This document shows, piece after piece, positions 54,577 to 62,952 of a stretch of DNA of 64,000 nt. Positions within the stretch are counted from its first letter, which is position 1, and each line of letters begins with the position of its first letter. The stretch is taken from positions 310,001-374,000 of the forward strand of contig LXYP01000045.1 in NCBI GenBank assembly GCA_001650955.1. The letters run 5' to 3'. The translations under genes and the position numbers were made by a program. Source of the stretch: Sphingomonadales bacterium EhC05 (lineage in GTDB: Bacteria; Pseudomonadota; Alphaproteobacteria; Sphingomonadales; Sphingomonadaceae). The notes below the pieces were generated by a model, which saw nothing but the letters and a program-made list of their open reading frames with translations, was not told where the DNA came from and searched no databases.

Positions 54577-55479
54577 TTAATTGTTCAAACTGGCTTCAGT
54601 AATCTTGAATATCCGACTACAAAATGCGCAATCAATTGAAATACTTCCGTCCGCTTCCACCATATCCGTCTTATCCTTTTTTGGAAATCGCGCGATAACG
54701 TCCCGGATATGATCTTCATTACAGCGGCAACCCTTAACGCACGGTTTACCGTTTAAAACTCTCACCTCGTCGCTCTCGCTAAACAAGCGCCAAAGCAGAT
54801 CCTCCAATGACAATCTGCTATCGATGAGTTCGACGGCCTTCACGCTCCCCGCCATGATCGCCACATGTTCCCATTCTGGATGGTCCAGGCGGACATGGAG
54901 TCTTTCTCGCCCCTCTTCCCCATCGGGAAGATGCTGAACCAGCAAGCCGCCGACGGTCATCGCATCATTATCCCCATCGACCGCGACCCGGATCAATGTT
55001 GGCAATTGCTCGGACTGATAGAAATAATTCTGCACCGCTTCGGACAGACTTTCACCTTCCAGCGGCACGATGCCCTGACTCCTGCCTCGCGGTGCGGGTT
55101 GATCAAATGTTATCGCCAGATAGCCTTTGCCGAATAGAGCCATCAGGCTGGGCTCTACGGCCTGCTCGGCCAAGCGCTCGGCATCAAACTGGACATAGCC
55201 ACGCAATTCGCCATCTTTATAGTCACAGACCAGCAGGTTAATAATCCCGGCTTCGGTCTGCGCCTGCATCGTCAACTGGGATTCTTCGTCCTTGAGCATC
55301 GTTCCCAGCATCGCGGTCAAGCACAGGGCTTCCGCCAAAACATCTCTTATCTGCGCAGGATATCTGTGCGCAGATAGAATTTGGTTGAGCACCGGCCCAA
55401 GCCGAACCGCTCGTCCGCGACAATTTTTGGCCGGTATAGAAAAGCTTAGATTCTGATCAATGAAGGTGGGATCGGACAC
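54577..55479 (-). CDS. hslO: Redox-regulated chaperone Hsp33
   Basis: Hsp33 is a cytosolic holdase switched on by oxidation of a zinc-binding cysteine centre. The 300-residue protein has the domain CLTAMLGTMLKDEESQLTMQAQTEAG and the C-terminal ligands CVKGCRCNEDH-type cysteines (VKGCRCNEDH) and IDCAFCSRIF (CxC and CxxC). Family length is about 290. Its start shares one base with the argF stop, so it is expressed with arginine genes. Confidence 0.92.
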   Translation of the reverse strand: MSDPTFIDQNLSFSIPAKNCRGRAVRLGPVLNQILSAHRYPAQIRDVLAEALCLTAMLGTMLKDEESQLTMQAQTEAGIINLLVCDYKDGELRGYVQFDAERLAEQAVEPSLMALFGKGYLAITFDQPAPRGRSQGIVPLEGESLSEAVQNYFYQSEQLPTLIRVAVDGDNDAMTVGGLLVQHLPDGEEGRERLHVRLDHPEWEHVAIMAGSVKAVELIDSRLSLEDLLWRLFSESDEVRVLNGKPCVKGCRCNEDHIRDVIARFPKKDKTDMVEADGSISIDCAFCSRIFKITEASLNN

Positions 55480-56405
55480 TATATCTGGCCAAACACCCAG
55501 CGCAATATCGACTTTTGCGCATGAATACGATTTTCTGCTTCATCCCAGACCACCGATTGCGGCCCGTCGATAACCGAGGGCATCACTTCCTCGCCACGAT
55601 GGGCGGGGAGGCAATGGAGGAAAAGCGCATCATCTTTGGCCTGCTCCATCAGAACATCATTGACCTGATAAGGCATCATCGCAGCCAGCTTGTTGTGAAC
55701 ATGCTCCTGCCCCATCGACACCCATGTGTCCGTCACCACGACATCGGCCCCGCGAACGGCCTCATTTTCATCGCGAAAAATCGCGACATTGGAACCTGCC
55801 ACCTTCGCTTGTTCGATGAAAGCCGGGTCGGGATCATATCCCTGGGGACAGCCGATGCGGACATTGAACTTCATCAAACCAGCCGCTTCAACGATACTGT
55901 TGAGGACATTATTGCCGTCGCCCAGCCATGCGATTTCCAGACCGGGCAGTGTTTTGCCGTGCTCGACCAAAGTCAGCAGGTCGGCGACAATCTGGCAGGG
56001 ATGAGAGAGATCGGTCAATCCGTTGATCACCGGGACCGACGCATTGGCCGCCATTTCTTCGATTTTGGCATGATCATCGGTCCGGATCATGATCGCATCG
56101 CACATCCGGGACAGCACTTTCGCCGTATCAGCCACGGTCTCGCCACGCCCCAATTGCATCGAGCCGCTGTCCATGACGATCGGGCTACCGCCGAGTTGGC
56201 GCATACCGACATCAAAAGACACCCGGGTTCGGGTGCTGCTCTTTTCGAAAATCACCGCCAGTATATGACCGGCGAGCGGCGCGTCGGCGTCGGCTTTGCC
56301 TTTTGGCCATTCCAGACGCGCGGCTTTGCGGTCCAAAGCATCGGCAATCATCGCGGCGATCGCATCACCACCGGCATCCGCAAGGTTCAGAAAATGCCGG
56401 GTCAT
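55479..56405 (-). CDS. argF: Ornithine carbamoyltransferase
   Basis: ArgF makes citrulline from ornithine and carbamoyl phosphate. The 308-residue protein has the carbamoyl phosphate loop [16 protein letters not shown], the [12 protein letters not shown] segment, ornithine site [13 protein letters not shown] and the [11 protein letters not shown] motif. It overlaps argD by 4 bp and hslO by one base. Confidence 0.96.
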   Translation of the reverse strand: MTRHFLNLADAGGDAIAAMIADALDRKAARLEWPKGKADADAPLAGHILAVIFEKSSTRTRVSFDVGMRQLGGSPIVMDSGSMQLGRGETVADTAKVLSRMCDAIMIRTDDHAKIEEMAANASVPVINGLTDLSHPCQIVADLLTLVEHGKTLPGLEIAWLGDGNNVLNSIVEAAGLMKFNVRIGCPQGYDPDPAFIEQAKVAGSNVAIFRDENEAVRGADVVVTDTWVSMGQEHVHNKLAAMMPYQVNDVLMEQAKDDALFLHCLPAHRGEEVMPSVIDGPQSVVWDEAENRIHAQKSILRWVFGQI

Positions 56406-57586
56406 GATGCAGGTATCTCGTAATCGGCAGCGCCGGCCGACAGCTTCTCGATAAAGGTCGCAATATGGCTTTCGTCGATATTCAGCGGCGGCAACACCCG
56501 CAGCGTATCATCTCCGGCCGCCACGGTCAGAAGGCCGTGATTGTCGCGCAGATGCGCAACAAAACCGCGTGTCGGGTGAGTCATGGTGACGCCGAGCATC
56601 AGGCCTTCGCCGCGGACACCCGTGAACAGCGCCGGATAGTTCCCGATAAATTGTTCGATCGCAGCCCGCAATTTGGCGCCGATAGTTCTAACATGTTCCA
56701 GAAACTCGTCATTGGCGACGACATCCCAGACCGCATTGCCGGCAGCCATCGCAAGTGGATTTCCGCCATAGGTCGACCCGTGGGTGCCAACAACCATTCC
56801 GCGTGCCGCATCTTCGGTGGCAAGGCAGGCGCCGAACGGGAAGCCTGCACCAATGCCTTTGGCACTCGCCATGATATCCGGTGTGACGCCATAGAGTTCA
56901 TGCGCATAGAGCATACCGGTTCGCGCGACGCCGCATTGAACCTCGTCGAGAACCAGCAATATGCCATGTTCATCGGCCAGCGCCCGGAGGCCCTTCATAA
57001 ACTCGTCGGAAGCGGGGCGAACGCCCCCCTCCCCTTGGATAGGTTCCACCAGAAATGCCGCAGTATTCTCGTTGATTGCCGCTTTCGCGCCTTCGAGATC
57101 ATCGAAATCGACATATTTAAAGCCGTTGAGCAGCGGCGAGAAACCGTGGTGCATCTTCTCTTGGTTAGACGCCGAGATGGTTGCCATTGTCCGGCCATGA
57201 AAGGCATTTTTGAAGGTGATGATTTCAAAACGCTCGCTGCCGGCAGATTGATGATAGGCGCGCGCCGCCTTGATTGCACATTCGACTGCCTCGGCGCCGC
57301 TATTGGTAAAAAATACCGTATCGGCGAATGTGGTGTCGACCAGACGCTGGGCAAATTTTTCGCCTTGTGGAGAACCGTAAAGGTTCGACACATGCATTAA
57401 CGTAGCCGCCTGTTCCTGAATCGCCTGGGTCACATGGGGATGGCCATGGCCGAGCAAATTGACCGCAATTCCGCTGGCGAAATCCAAAGCGCGGCTGCCA
57501 TCTTCGGAAATCAGCCAAGCGCCCTCGCCTCGCACAGGACGAAAACCACACCGGGGATATACGGGCATTAGCGGGGTAATCGTCAT
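56402..57586 (-). CDS. argD: Acetylornithine/succinyldiaminopimelate aminotransferase
   Basis: This 394-residue class III PLP aminotransferase acts in arginine (and possibly lysine) synthesis. Features are [51 protein letters not shown] and the PLP lysine in [16 protein letters not shown]. The ATG at 57586 follows AAGGAAA. It heads argD-argF-hslO, with a terminator of the upstream operon between. Confidence 0.93.
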   Translation of the reverse strand: MTITPLMPVYPRCGFRPVRGEGAWLISEDGSRALDFASGIAVNLLGHGHPHVTQAIQEQAATLMHVSNLYGSPQGEKFAQRLVDTTFADTVFFTNSGAEAVECAIKAARAYHQSAGSERFEIITFKNAFHGRTMATISASNQEKMHHGFSPLLNGFKYVDFDDLEGAKAAINENTAAFLVEPIQGEGGVRPASDEFMKGLRALADEHGILLVLDEVQCGVARTGMLYAHELYGVTPDIMASAKGIGAGFPFGACLATEDAARGMVVGTHGSTYGGNPLAMAAGNAVWDVVANDEFLEHVRTIGAKLRAAIEQFIGNYPALFTGVRGEGLMLGVTMTHPTRGFVAHLRDNHGLLTVAAGDDTLRVLPPLNIDESHIATFIEKLSAGAADYEIPAS

Positions 57587-57611
57587 GACATTTCCTTTCG
57601 GACTAAAATAG

Positions 57612-57640
57612 AAAAGGCGACCCGTCTGGCCGCCCTTTTT
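57612..57640 (-). terminator. Probable terminator of the DUF2157-GDYXXLXY-GFA operon
   Basis: On the minus strand AAAAAGGGCG and CGCCTTTT pair with one G-U, and a U-rich run follows. It lies after the GFA gene stop and before argD, so it separates the two operons. An attenuator function for argD cannot be excluded. Confidence 0.5.
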
Positions 57641-57677
57641 TAGCGAAATGCCTTATACGCCGTGCAACATTGGTCCG

Positions 57678-58061
57678 TCAATCCGTAGCGTTGAGTTCCG
57701 CCTTGGACTTCTCCCAATTGCGGCCATCGAACTTGTTGATGACCGGCTGGAGATCATGCCCCTCGTCCAGGCAATTATAATTGACGCTCCAACAGTCGGT
57801 GTGGGAACGTGGCTGGTAGAAGCTTTTTATCCCGCATCTCGCGCAGAACAGATGATCCGCCTGTTCACTCCCAAATTTATAGCTGGAAAGCATAGCCTCA
57901 CCGGACATCAGGGTGAAATCAGGATGGAGAACGAAGAGATGCAAATGCCCATTGCCACGACAAATCGAGCAATTGCAGTCCAGCAGCGCAGGGGCCGGCT
58001 CAACCGAGGCTTCGAACCGCACTGCTCCACAATGACAACCGCCGAAAACGCGGATCTTCAT
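57678..58061 (-). CDS. GFA-family zinc protein
   Basis: This 127-residue protein has the GFA (glutathione-dependent formaldehyde-activating-like) zinc centres GGCHCGAVRFE, LLDCNCSICRGNG and FCARCGIKSF. Most family members are not formaldehyde enzymes and the real substrate is unknown. It is the last gene of a three-gene operon and overlaps the upstream gene by 4 bp. Confidence 0.85.
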   Translation of the reverse strand: MKIRVFGGCHCGAVRFEASVEPAPALLDCNCSICRGNGHLHLFVLHPDFTLMSGEAMLSSYKFGSEQADHLFCARCGIKSFYQPRSHTDCWSVNYNCLDEGHDLQPVINKFDGRNWEKSKAELNATD

Positions 58062-58609
58062 TCCGCTGCATCCTGGTCAGAATTTTCATCGGGCCGCGAC
58101 TGAAAGCTGAGCGACAGCGGAGTGATGAAGCCTCGATTGTTGATGCGAACGCGGACAATGGCCTGCAATTTGGGATCTGCAAGCTTGCGATCATAGTCGC
58201 CGGCGGCTTCCTGGGGCACATATATGCGATCGCGCGTGAGCCCATTATCGCCTTCCTCGCTCCATGGATTTGCTCTTGCCGTTGCATCACAGGCAAGGTC
58301 CACGGCGAGACCGGAGCTGATCTCATCCTGCACTTCGACGCTGATGATGTCTGGTGCGGCCCCCCTTATGCACAGGATCTTTGGTGATCTCGACCAGATC
58401 GGAATATCTTCTTCCTCCACGGCCGGCCAGTCATAACGAAATTGTACATAATGTCCGCGCAACAGATCGCGCGGGTCATAGCCGGCAATCGGGACATCCC
58501 ACTCCGTACCCTGATGCGATTCTCTCTCGGAAAGGAACCAAGTCAGACCCATGCCAAGCACCGGAATAAGCAACGCGATCAAAAGGAAAAGACGACGATA
58601 TTGGTTCAT
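58058..58609 (-). CDS. GDYXXLXY-domain membrane-anchored protein
   Basis: The 183-residue protein has one N-terminal membrane segment (about 5-25). The family motif appears in the form AGYDPRDLLRGHYVQFRYDW. Such proteins are usually encoded beside DUF2157 membrane proteins, as here. No biochemical role is established. It overlaps both neighbours by 4 bp. Confidence 0.85.
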   Translation of the reverse strand: MNQYRRLFLLIALLIPVLGMGLTWFLSERESHQGTEWDVPIAGYDPRDLLRGHYVQFRYDWPAVEEEDIPIWSRSPKILCIRGAAPDIISVEVQDEISSGLAVDLACDATARANPWSEEGDNGLTRDRIYVPQEAAGDYDRKLADPKLQAIVRVRINNRGFITPLSLSFQSRPDENSDQDAAE

Positions 58610-59775
58610 GGATCCTCCTCCTTGTGAGTCGTCTCGACAGTAATAGCTTTGGCTGGCGCAAATGCTCTGGAAAAGCGAAACGCTACAACTGCGATAGCGA
58701 TGGTGATCACACCCGCCAATATCAGACCCAGGCCGCTGCTCAAGAGATCGGATGCAAGTTCAAAACTCAAGATGATCAAGCGTAGCGATACGATCGCCAC
58801 GACCGTTTGAAACACATTGCGCCATCCGGAATATATCGCGCTCCAGCCAATAGCCGCCCAGAATGCCATGAAAAACGTCGCGTTGACCAATGGTTCGTCA
58901 GACTGGGCCAGACTGCTGCCAAAGCTGATTATTGCAGCAGCGACCAAAACTGCAGCAACACTGATTCCGGAGGCCTTACGGTTCAAAATATAGATGAGCA
59001 GTGCGGCAGCGCTCCAGAGACCGAGCTGGATGGCGGTTATGTCGCTCAAATCACCCTCTGATCCGCCAAAGCCAGCTTTGGTTAAGCCATCAGCTATCAA
59101 TTTGAGAGTCACCACAGCGACAAATGTTGCCAAAGCAAATGTCCCGACCTGTTTCCAAAAGACTTGCCTTGAGCTCATTTTTTTTACAAAAATTGCAACG
59201 ACCAGCGCGAAAACGGGCATGCTGGTGATGAGGGCTAAATAGATTGACGGCGGGTCATTGGTTTGATCCAGATACCAGCCCAAATGGGCAATAGCGGTGC
59301 CCAATAGTCCCACCATCCAAAGCAAGGAAATCAACCAACCGCGCCCGACCAGCAGCAAAAGCGGCGAGAATAGAAACAGCCAGGTTGCCAATGGTTGCCA
59401 CAAGGGTGAACTGGTTTGATAGACTTGGCCGAGATGCCCGAAGAAAGTTGCACCGAGAATCGCGAGGATGAACAGCAGAACATCCTTCAGATAGATTCCG
59501 AGAAGGCCTTCGCGCGGCTGGAGGAGAAAAATCCCTGCGGCAATACCGGTGATCAGCAAGACATGAACCGTGAGACGGATCAGCCCGGGAATGTCGTTCC
59601 AATTTGCCGCAACCACCGAGATGAGACCCAAACCGATCGCCAGAGCCCCCAGCCCGATCAGCGACCAAAGACCCAAAGGGCGTGATCGATCTGCTTCAAA
59701 TTCCCGGATGCGCAACGCTGTGTCCGCGTCGATAAGACCCGCATTCAGCCAATTGGTTATTTTTCTTTCAGACAA
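58606..59775 (-). CDS. DUF2157 multi-pass membrane protein
   Basis: This 389-residue protein starts with a cytosolic helical stretch (about 1-35) typical of DUF2157, followed by about ten membrane segments. GLGALAIGLGLISVVAANWNDIPGLIRL is the family hallmark (AxNW). The function is unknown. It is the first gene of the DUF2157-GDYXXLXY-GFA operon, which could form a membrane complex. Confidence 0.85.
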   Translation of the reverse strand: MSERKITNWLNAGLIDADTALRIREFEADRSRPLGLWSLIGLGALAIGLGLISVVAANWNDIPGLIRLTVHVLLITGIAAGIFLLQPREGLLGIYLKDVLLFILAILGATFFGHLGQVYQTSSPLWQPLATWLFLFSPLLLLVGRGWLISLLWMVGLLGTAIAHLGWYLDQTNDPPSIYLALITSMPVFALVVAIFVKKMSSRQVFWKQVGTFALATFVAVVTLKLIADGLTKAGFGGSEGDLSDITAIQLGLWSAAALLIYILNRKASGISVAAVLVAAAIISFGSSLAQSDEPLVNATFFMAFWAAIGWSAIYSGWRNVFQTVVAIVSLRLIILSFELASDLLSSGLGLILAGVITIAIAVVAFRFSRAFAPAKAITVETTHKEEDP

Positions 59776-59868
59776 CCACCTGCCCCTGCTTCATCGTCTG
59801 AAGCTAGGCCAGCGTTGCAACAATGGCAAGTTCACCGCTCAGCAGCCGCGTTCACCCGTCCCTAGCGT

Positions 59869-60309
59869 TCAATCCCGCACTTCAGTGGTATGAATGTCTA
59901 TTCGATTTTCCAGAGTTTTGTGAACCGGGCATTTCTCAGCAATTTCAAGAAGCTTCTGGCGCTGTGCATCGGTCAGCTCGCCGCGTAGAATAATGGATCG
60001 GTCAATCACATCGATGCGATTGTCATCATTGCTGCAGTTGACGCAATCTTCGGCATGATCCCGGCTGTGTTCCAATTCAATCTCCACGCTTTCCAGCGGG
60101 ATATTCTTTAAATCGGCGTACATCTTTATCGTCATGGATGTGCAACTACCCAAGGCCGCGAGCAGCAGGTCATAGGGAGATGGCCCGCTATCGATACCGC
60201 CAACCGAAAGCGGTTCATCGGCCACAAAGCGATGCTGTCCAACCCTGATATTTTGCTGAAATTTTCCCTCAGCGGTTGAGACGGTAACGATTGATGCACT
60301 CTCTGCCAT
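59869..60309 (-). CDS. OsmC-family peroxide reductase-like protein
   Basis: The 146-residue OsmC/Ohr fold protein has DLLLAALGSCTSMTIKMYADLK with the first active cysteine and KCPVHKTLENRI with the second. Such proteins reduce organic hydroperoxides. This one is closer to the YhfA-like general OsmC group than to Ohr. It lies 3 bp after glmS on the same strand. Confidence 0.87.
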   Translation of the reverse strand: MAESASIVTVSTAEGKFQQNIRVGQHRFVADEPLSVGGIDSGPSPYDLLLAALGSCTSMTIKMYADLKNIPLESVEIELEHSRDHAEDCVNCSNDDNRIDVIDRSIILRGELTDAQRQKLLEIAEKCPVHKTLENRIDIHTTEVRD

Positions 60310-60312
60310 TTT

Positions 60313-62136
60313 TCACTCCACGGTCACGGATTTCGCGAGATTGCGCGGCTGGTCAACATCTGTCCCCTTGGCAACCGCGACGTGATAGGAGAGCAGCTGG
60401 ACCGGCACCGCATAGACCAGCGGTGCGATCAGCGGGTGGACTTTCGGCATTTCGATGGTCGCCATACAGCCATCTCCGGCTTCGGCAATTCCCTCCGCAT
60501 CAGAGATCAATACAACCTTGCCGCCCCGCGCCATGACTTCCTGCATGTTCGAGACCGTTTTTTCGAACAGCGGACCGGAAGGTGCCAGCACGATCACCGG
60601 AACCGCTTCGTCAATAAGCGCAATCGGGCCATGTTTCATCTCACCGGAGGCATAGCCTTCCGCGTGAATATAGCTGATTTCCTTGAGTTTCAGCGCACCT
60701 TCCAGAGCCAGCGGATAATCCGGTCCACGACCGAGATACAGGACATCACGGGCCGGCGCGATCAAATGCGCCATATTGGCAATATCCTCGTCATGTCCCA
60801 AGGCGGCGTTTAATGCTGCGGGCGCTTCGGTGAGATGTGCGACAACTTCGCGCTCTTCATCGCGCGTCATCTTGCCTTTGACCACCGCCAGATGCGCCGC
60901 CAATGCCGCCAGGACCGCAAGTTGGCAAGAAAATGCCTTGGTCGAGGCGACACCTATTTCGGGGCCGGCATGAGTGGGCAGCAAAAGGTCGGCTTCGCGC
61001 GCCATGCTGCTCGTCGGTACATTAACGACCACCGCAATTTTCTGGTCATTTTTTTTGCTATGACGCAACGCCGCCAGCGTATCCGCGGTCTCGCCGGACT
61101 GGGAAATGAACAAAGCCAGTCCACCCGGTTCCAGAACCGGATCACGATAGCGAAATTCCGAGGCGAAATCCAAATCTACCGGCACACGAGCGAAGGTTTC
61201 GAACCAATATTTTGCAACCATTCCGGCATAATAGCTGGTTCCGCAGGCGACGATGGTGATCCGCTTGATATCGCGCAAGTCAAAATCCATTTGCGGCAAA
61301 GCCACTTGCTGCTCCAACGGACGAATGTAGCTTTGCAGCGTTTGTGCGACGACCGTCGGCTGCTCGAAAATCTCTTTCTGCATGAAATGGCGGTAATTGC
61401 CCTTTTCAATCGCTGCGGCAGAGACACCGGATGTCGTAATTTCGCGCTCGACCGGATTGTTATCCTTGTCAAAAATAGCGGCGCCGGCCCGTGTGATAAC
61501 CACCCAGTCGCCTTCATCGAGATAAGCAATTTTCTGAGTCAGCGGCGCCAGAGCGAGGGCGTCGGAGCCGAGGAAAGTTTCTCCATCGCCATAGCCGACG
61601 ACCAACGGCGAACCCAGTCTGGCGCCGATCAGCATATCCGGTTGCGAGCGAAACGCGATCGCCAGTGCAAAGGCACCACGCAATTGCGGCAAGACAGATT
61701 TGACCGCATCTTCGGGCGATTTTCCGGCTTCGACCTGTTCACTGACCAGATGTGCGACCACTTCAGTATCGGTCTCACTCTCGAATGAACGCCCCCGGCC
61801 GCTCAGTTGTTCCCGCAAACTCTTGAAATTTTCGATAATGCCGTTGTGAACCAGTGCCACTTCGCCCGTAGCATGGGGATGGGCATTATGCGTGGTCGGC
61901 GCGCCATGGGTCGCCCAACGGGTATGCGCGATTCCGATATTGCCTGCCGCATCATCGGTTTTCAGCACCGAAACCAGATTGGCGAGCTTGCCTTCTGCGC
62001 GGCGACGGATCAGCTGACCATCGACAACAGTGCAGACGCCAGAGCTGTCATAGCCGCGATATTCCATACGTTTCAGGCCATCTACGAGACGATCCGAGAC
62101 CGATAACTTGCCAACGATTCCAATAATTCCGCACAT
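60313..62136 (-). CDS. glmS: Glucosamine-6-phosphate synthase (isomerizing)
   Basis: GlmS makes glucosamine-6-phosphate from fructose-6-phosphate and glutamine. The 607-residue protein has the N-terminal nucleophile MCGIIGIVG and HTRWATHGAPTTHNAHPH of the glutaminase domain, then two SIS domains with ACGTSYYAGMVAKYW and FISQSGETADTLAAL. The C-terminus ends RNLAKSVTVE. It is part of the UDP-GlcNAc pathway with glmU, which lies beyond the vapBC pair. Confidence 0.97.
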   Translation of the reverse strand: MCGIIGIVGKLSVSDRLVDGLKRMEYRGYDSSGVCTVVDGQLIRRRAEGKLANLVSVLKTDDAAGNIGIAHTRWATHGAPTTHNAHPHATGEVALVHNGIIENFKSLREQLSGRGRSFESETDTEVVAHLVSEQVEAGKSPEDAVKSVLPQLRGAFALAIAFRSQPDMLIGARLGSPLVVGYGDGETFLGSDALALAPLTQKIAYLDEGDWVVITRAGAAIFDKDNNPVEREITTSGVSAAAIEKGNYRHFMQKEIFEQPTVVAQTLQSYIRPLEQQVALPQMDFDLRDIKRITIVACGTSYYAGMVAKYWFETFARVPVDLDFASEFRYRDPVLEPGGLALFISQSGETADTLAALRHSKKNDQKIAVVVNVPTSSMAREADLLLPTHAGPEIGVASTKAFSCQLAVLAALAAHLAVVKGKMTRDEEREVVAHLTEAPAALNAALGHDEDIANMAHLIAPARDVLYLGRGPDYPLALEGALKLKEISYIHAEGYASGEMKHGPIALIDEAVPVIVLAPSGPLFEKTVSNMQEVMARGGKVVLISDAEGIAEAGDGCMATIEMPKVHPLIAPLVYAVPVQLLSYHVAVAKGTDVDQPRNLAKSVTVE

Positions 62137-62154
62137 CGTGTTTCTGGCTTTCTT

Positions 62155-62520
62155 CTAAAGGGTATAGGGAATCCGGATGCCCGGCATATTAGCAGGGAAA
62201 TCCTTAGTATTTCGTGTAATCAAAATAGCGCCATTCACTTGCGCAGTGGCAAGGATATAGGCGTCGAGCAATCTCATCTCGCTGCGATAGCGGATATCGG
62301 CCGCGGCGGCGGCGATGCGTTCATCCAGTTCGACCATTTGAAAGGGGGAAAGCAATTGCGCGATATGGCTTCGCGTTTCGACCGCTTCTCCGGCCATCAG
62401 TTCGGTCCAGACGATCCGGCTGATCCGGTGACGATTATAGCGCGACAATTCGGCAATTGCCTGCGGCCGGTTTTTCAACCAGTCGACGAGGATATTGGTG
62501 TCAAAAAACGGATCAGACAT
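62155..62520 (-). CDS. vapC: VapC-family PIN-domain toxin
   Basis: This 121-residue PIN ribonuclease carries the metal-binding acidic residues in FFDTNILVDWL, TELMAGE and LLDAYILATAQ, and ILITRNTKDF near the end (Asp in the final position). VapC toxins cleave tRNA or rRNA. It lies 6 bp after the antitoxin gene and 18 bp before glmS. The exact RNA target is unknown. Confidence 0.88.
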   Translation of the reverse strand: MSDPFFDTNILVDWLKNRPQAIAELSRYNRHRISRIVWTELMAGEAVETRSHIAQLLSPFQMVELDERIAAAAADIRYRSEMRLLDAYILATAQVNGAILITRNTKDFPANMPGIRIPYTL

Positions 62521-62526
62521 TGACCA

Positions 62527-62763
62527 TCAATTCCGCTCCATCCGGTCTTCGCGCATCGCCTGCTGATATTCGACGCCGTCAGATATATCGGTGCGATCCG
62601 TCCAGTAACCGGCACCGCGCGCGATCCAGTCAGCTGCCGCTTTCGGTCGATAAGCCGCCACCGCATCGCGCAACAGCTGGGCGCGCGACTTGCCCTGCTC
62701 GGCGGCAAGAGCATCGAGCCATTTGATATCTTCATCGGGTAGGTCAGCAAGTATCCGAGCCAT
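62527..62763 (-). CDS. vapB: Ribbon-helix-helix antitoxin of the VapBC pair
   Basis: The 78-residue protein has an N-terminal ribbon-helix-helix region (MARILADLPDEDIKWLDALAAEQGKSRAQLLRDAV) and a C-terminal toxin-binding tail (REDRMERN end). It precedes vapC, as is usual. The palindromic sites just upstream (62774-62794) fit autoregulation by the VapBC complex. Confidence 0.82.
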   Translation of the reverse strand: MARILADLPDEDIKWLDALAAEQGKSRAQLLRDAVAAYRPKAAADWIARGAGYWTDRTDISDGVEYQQAMREDRMERN

Positions 62764-62773
62764 AATGATATAC

Positions 62774-62794
62774 TGATATCATATCATGATATCA
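62774..62794. promoter_or_regulatory. Likely VapBC operator: two TGATATCA palindromes
   Basis: Two perfect copies of the 8-bp palindrome TGATATCA (62774-62781 and 62787-62794) are separated by TATCA. They lie 11 bp upstream of the antitoxin start codon. RHH antitoxins bind pairs of such half-sites. The region is AT-rich and may also contain the promoter. Confidence 0.75.
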
Positions 62795-62952
62795 TGTCAA
62801 GTCGATCGATCCAGAGTTTTCAATTATGCAGCGATCTTTGTCGCTATAATTCGGCAGGGTTCGGGATCATTGTCGTCATGGTCCAAAAAACTGATCCCAA
62901 TATTTCCATCCGATTTCTCGAAGAATATCGAGTTTAGATGGATCGTCATTAT

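Noticed and set aside
62137-62154. glmS ribozyme upstream of glmS
   Set aside because: Only 18 bp separate glmS from vapC and no ribozyme core is visible; the ribozyme is known from Gram-positive bacteria.
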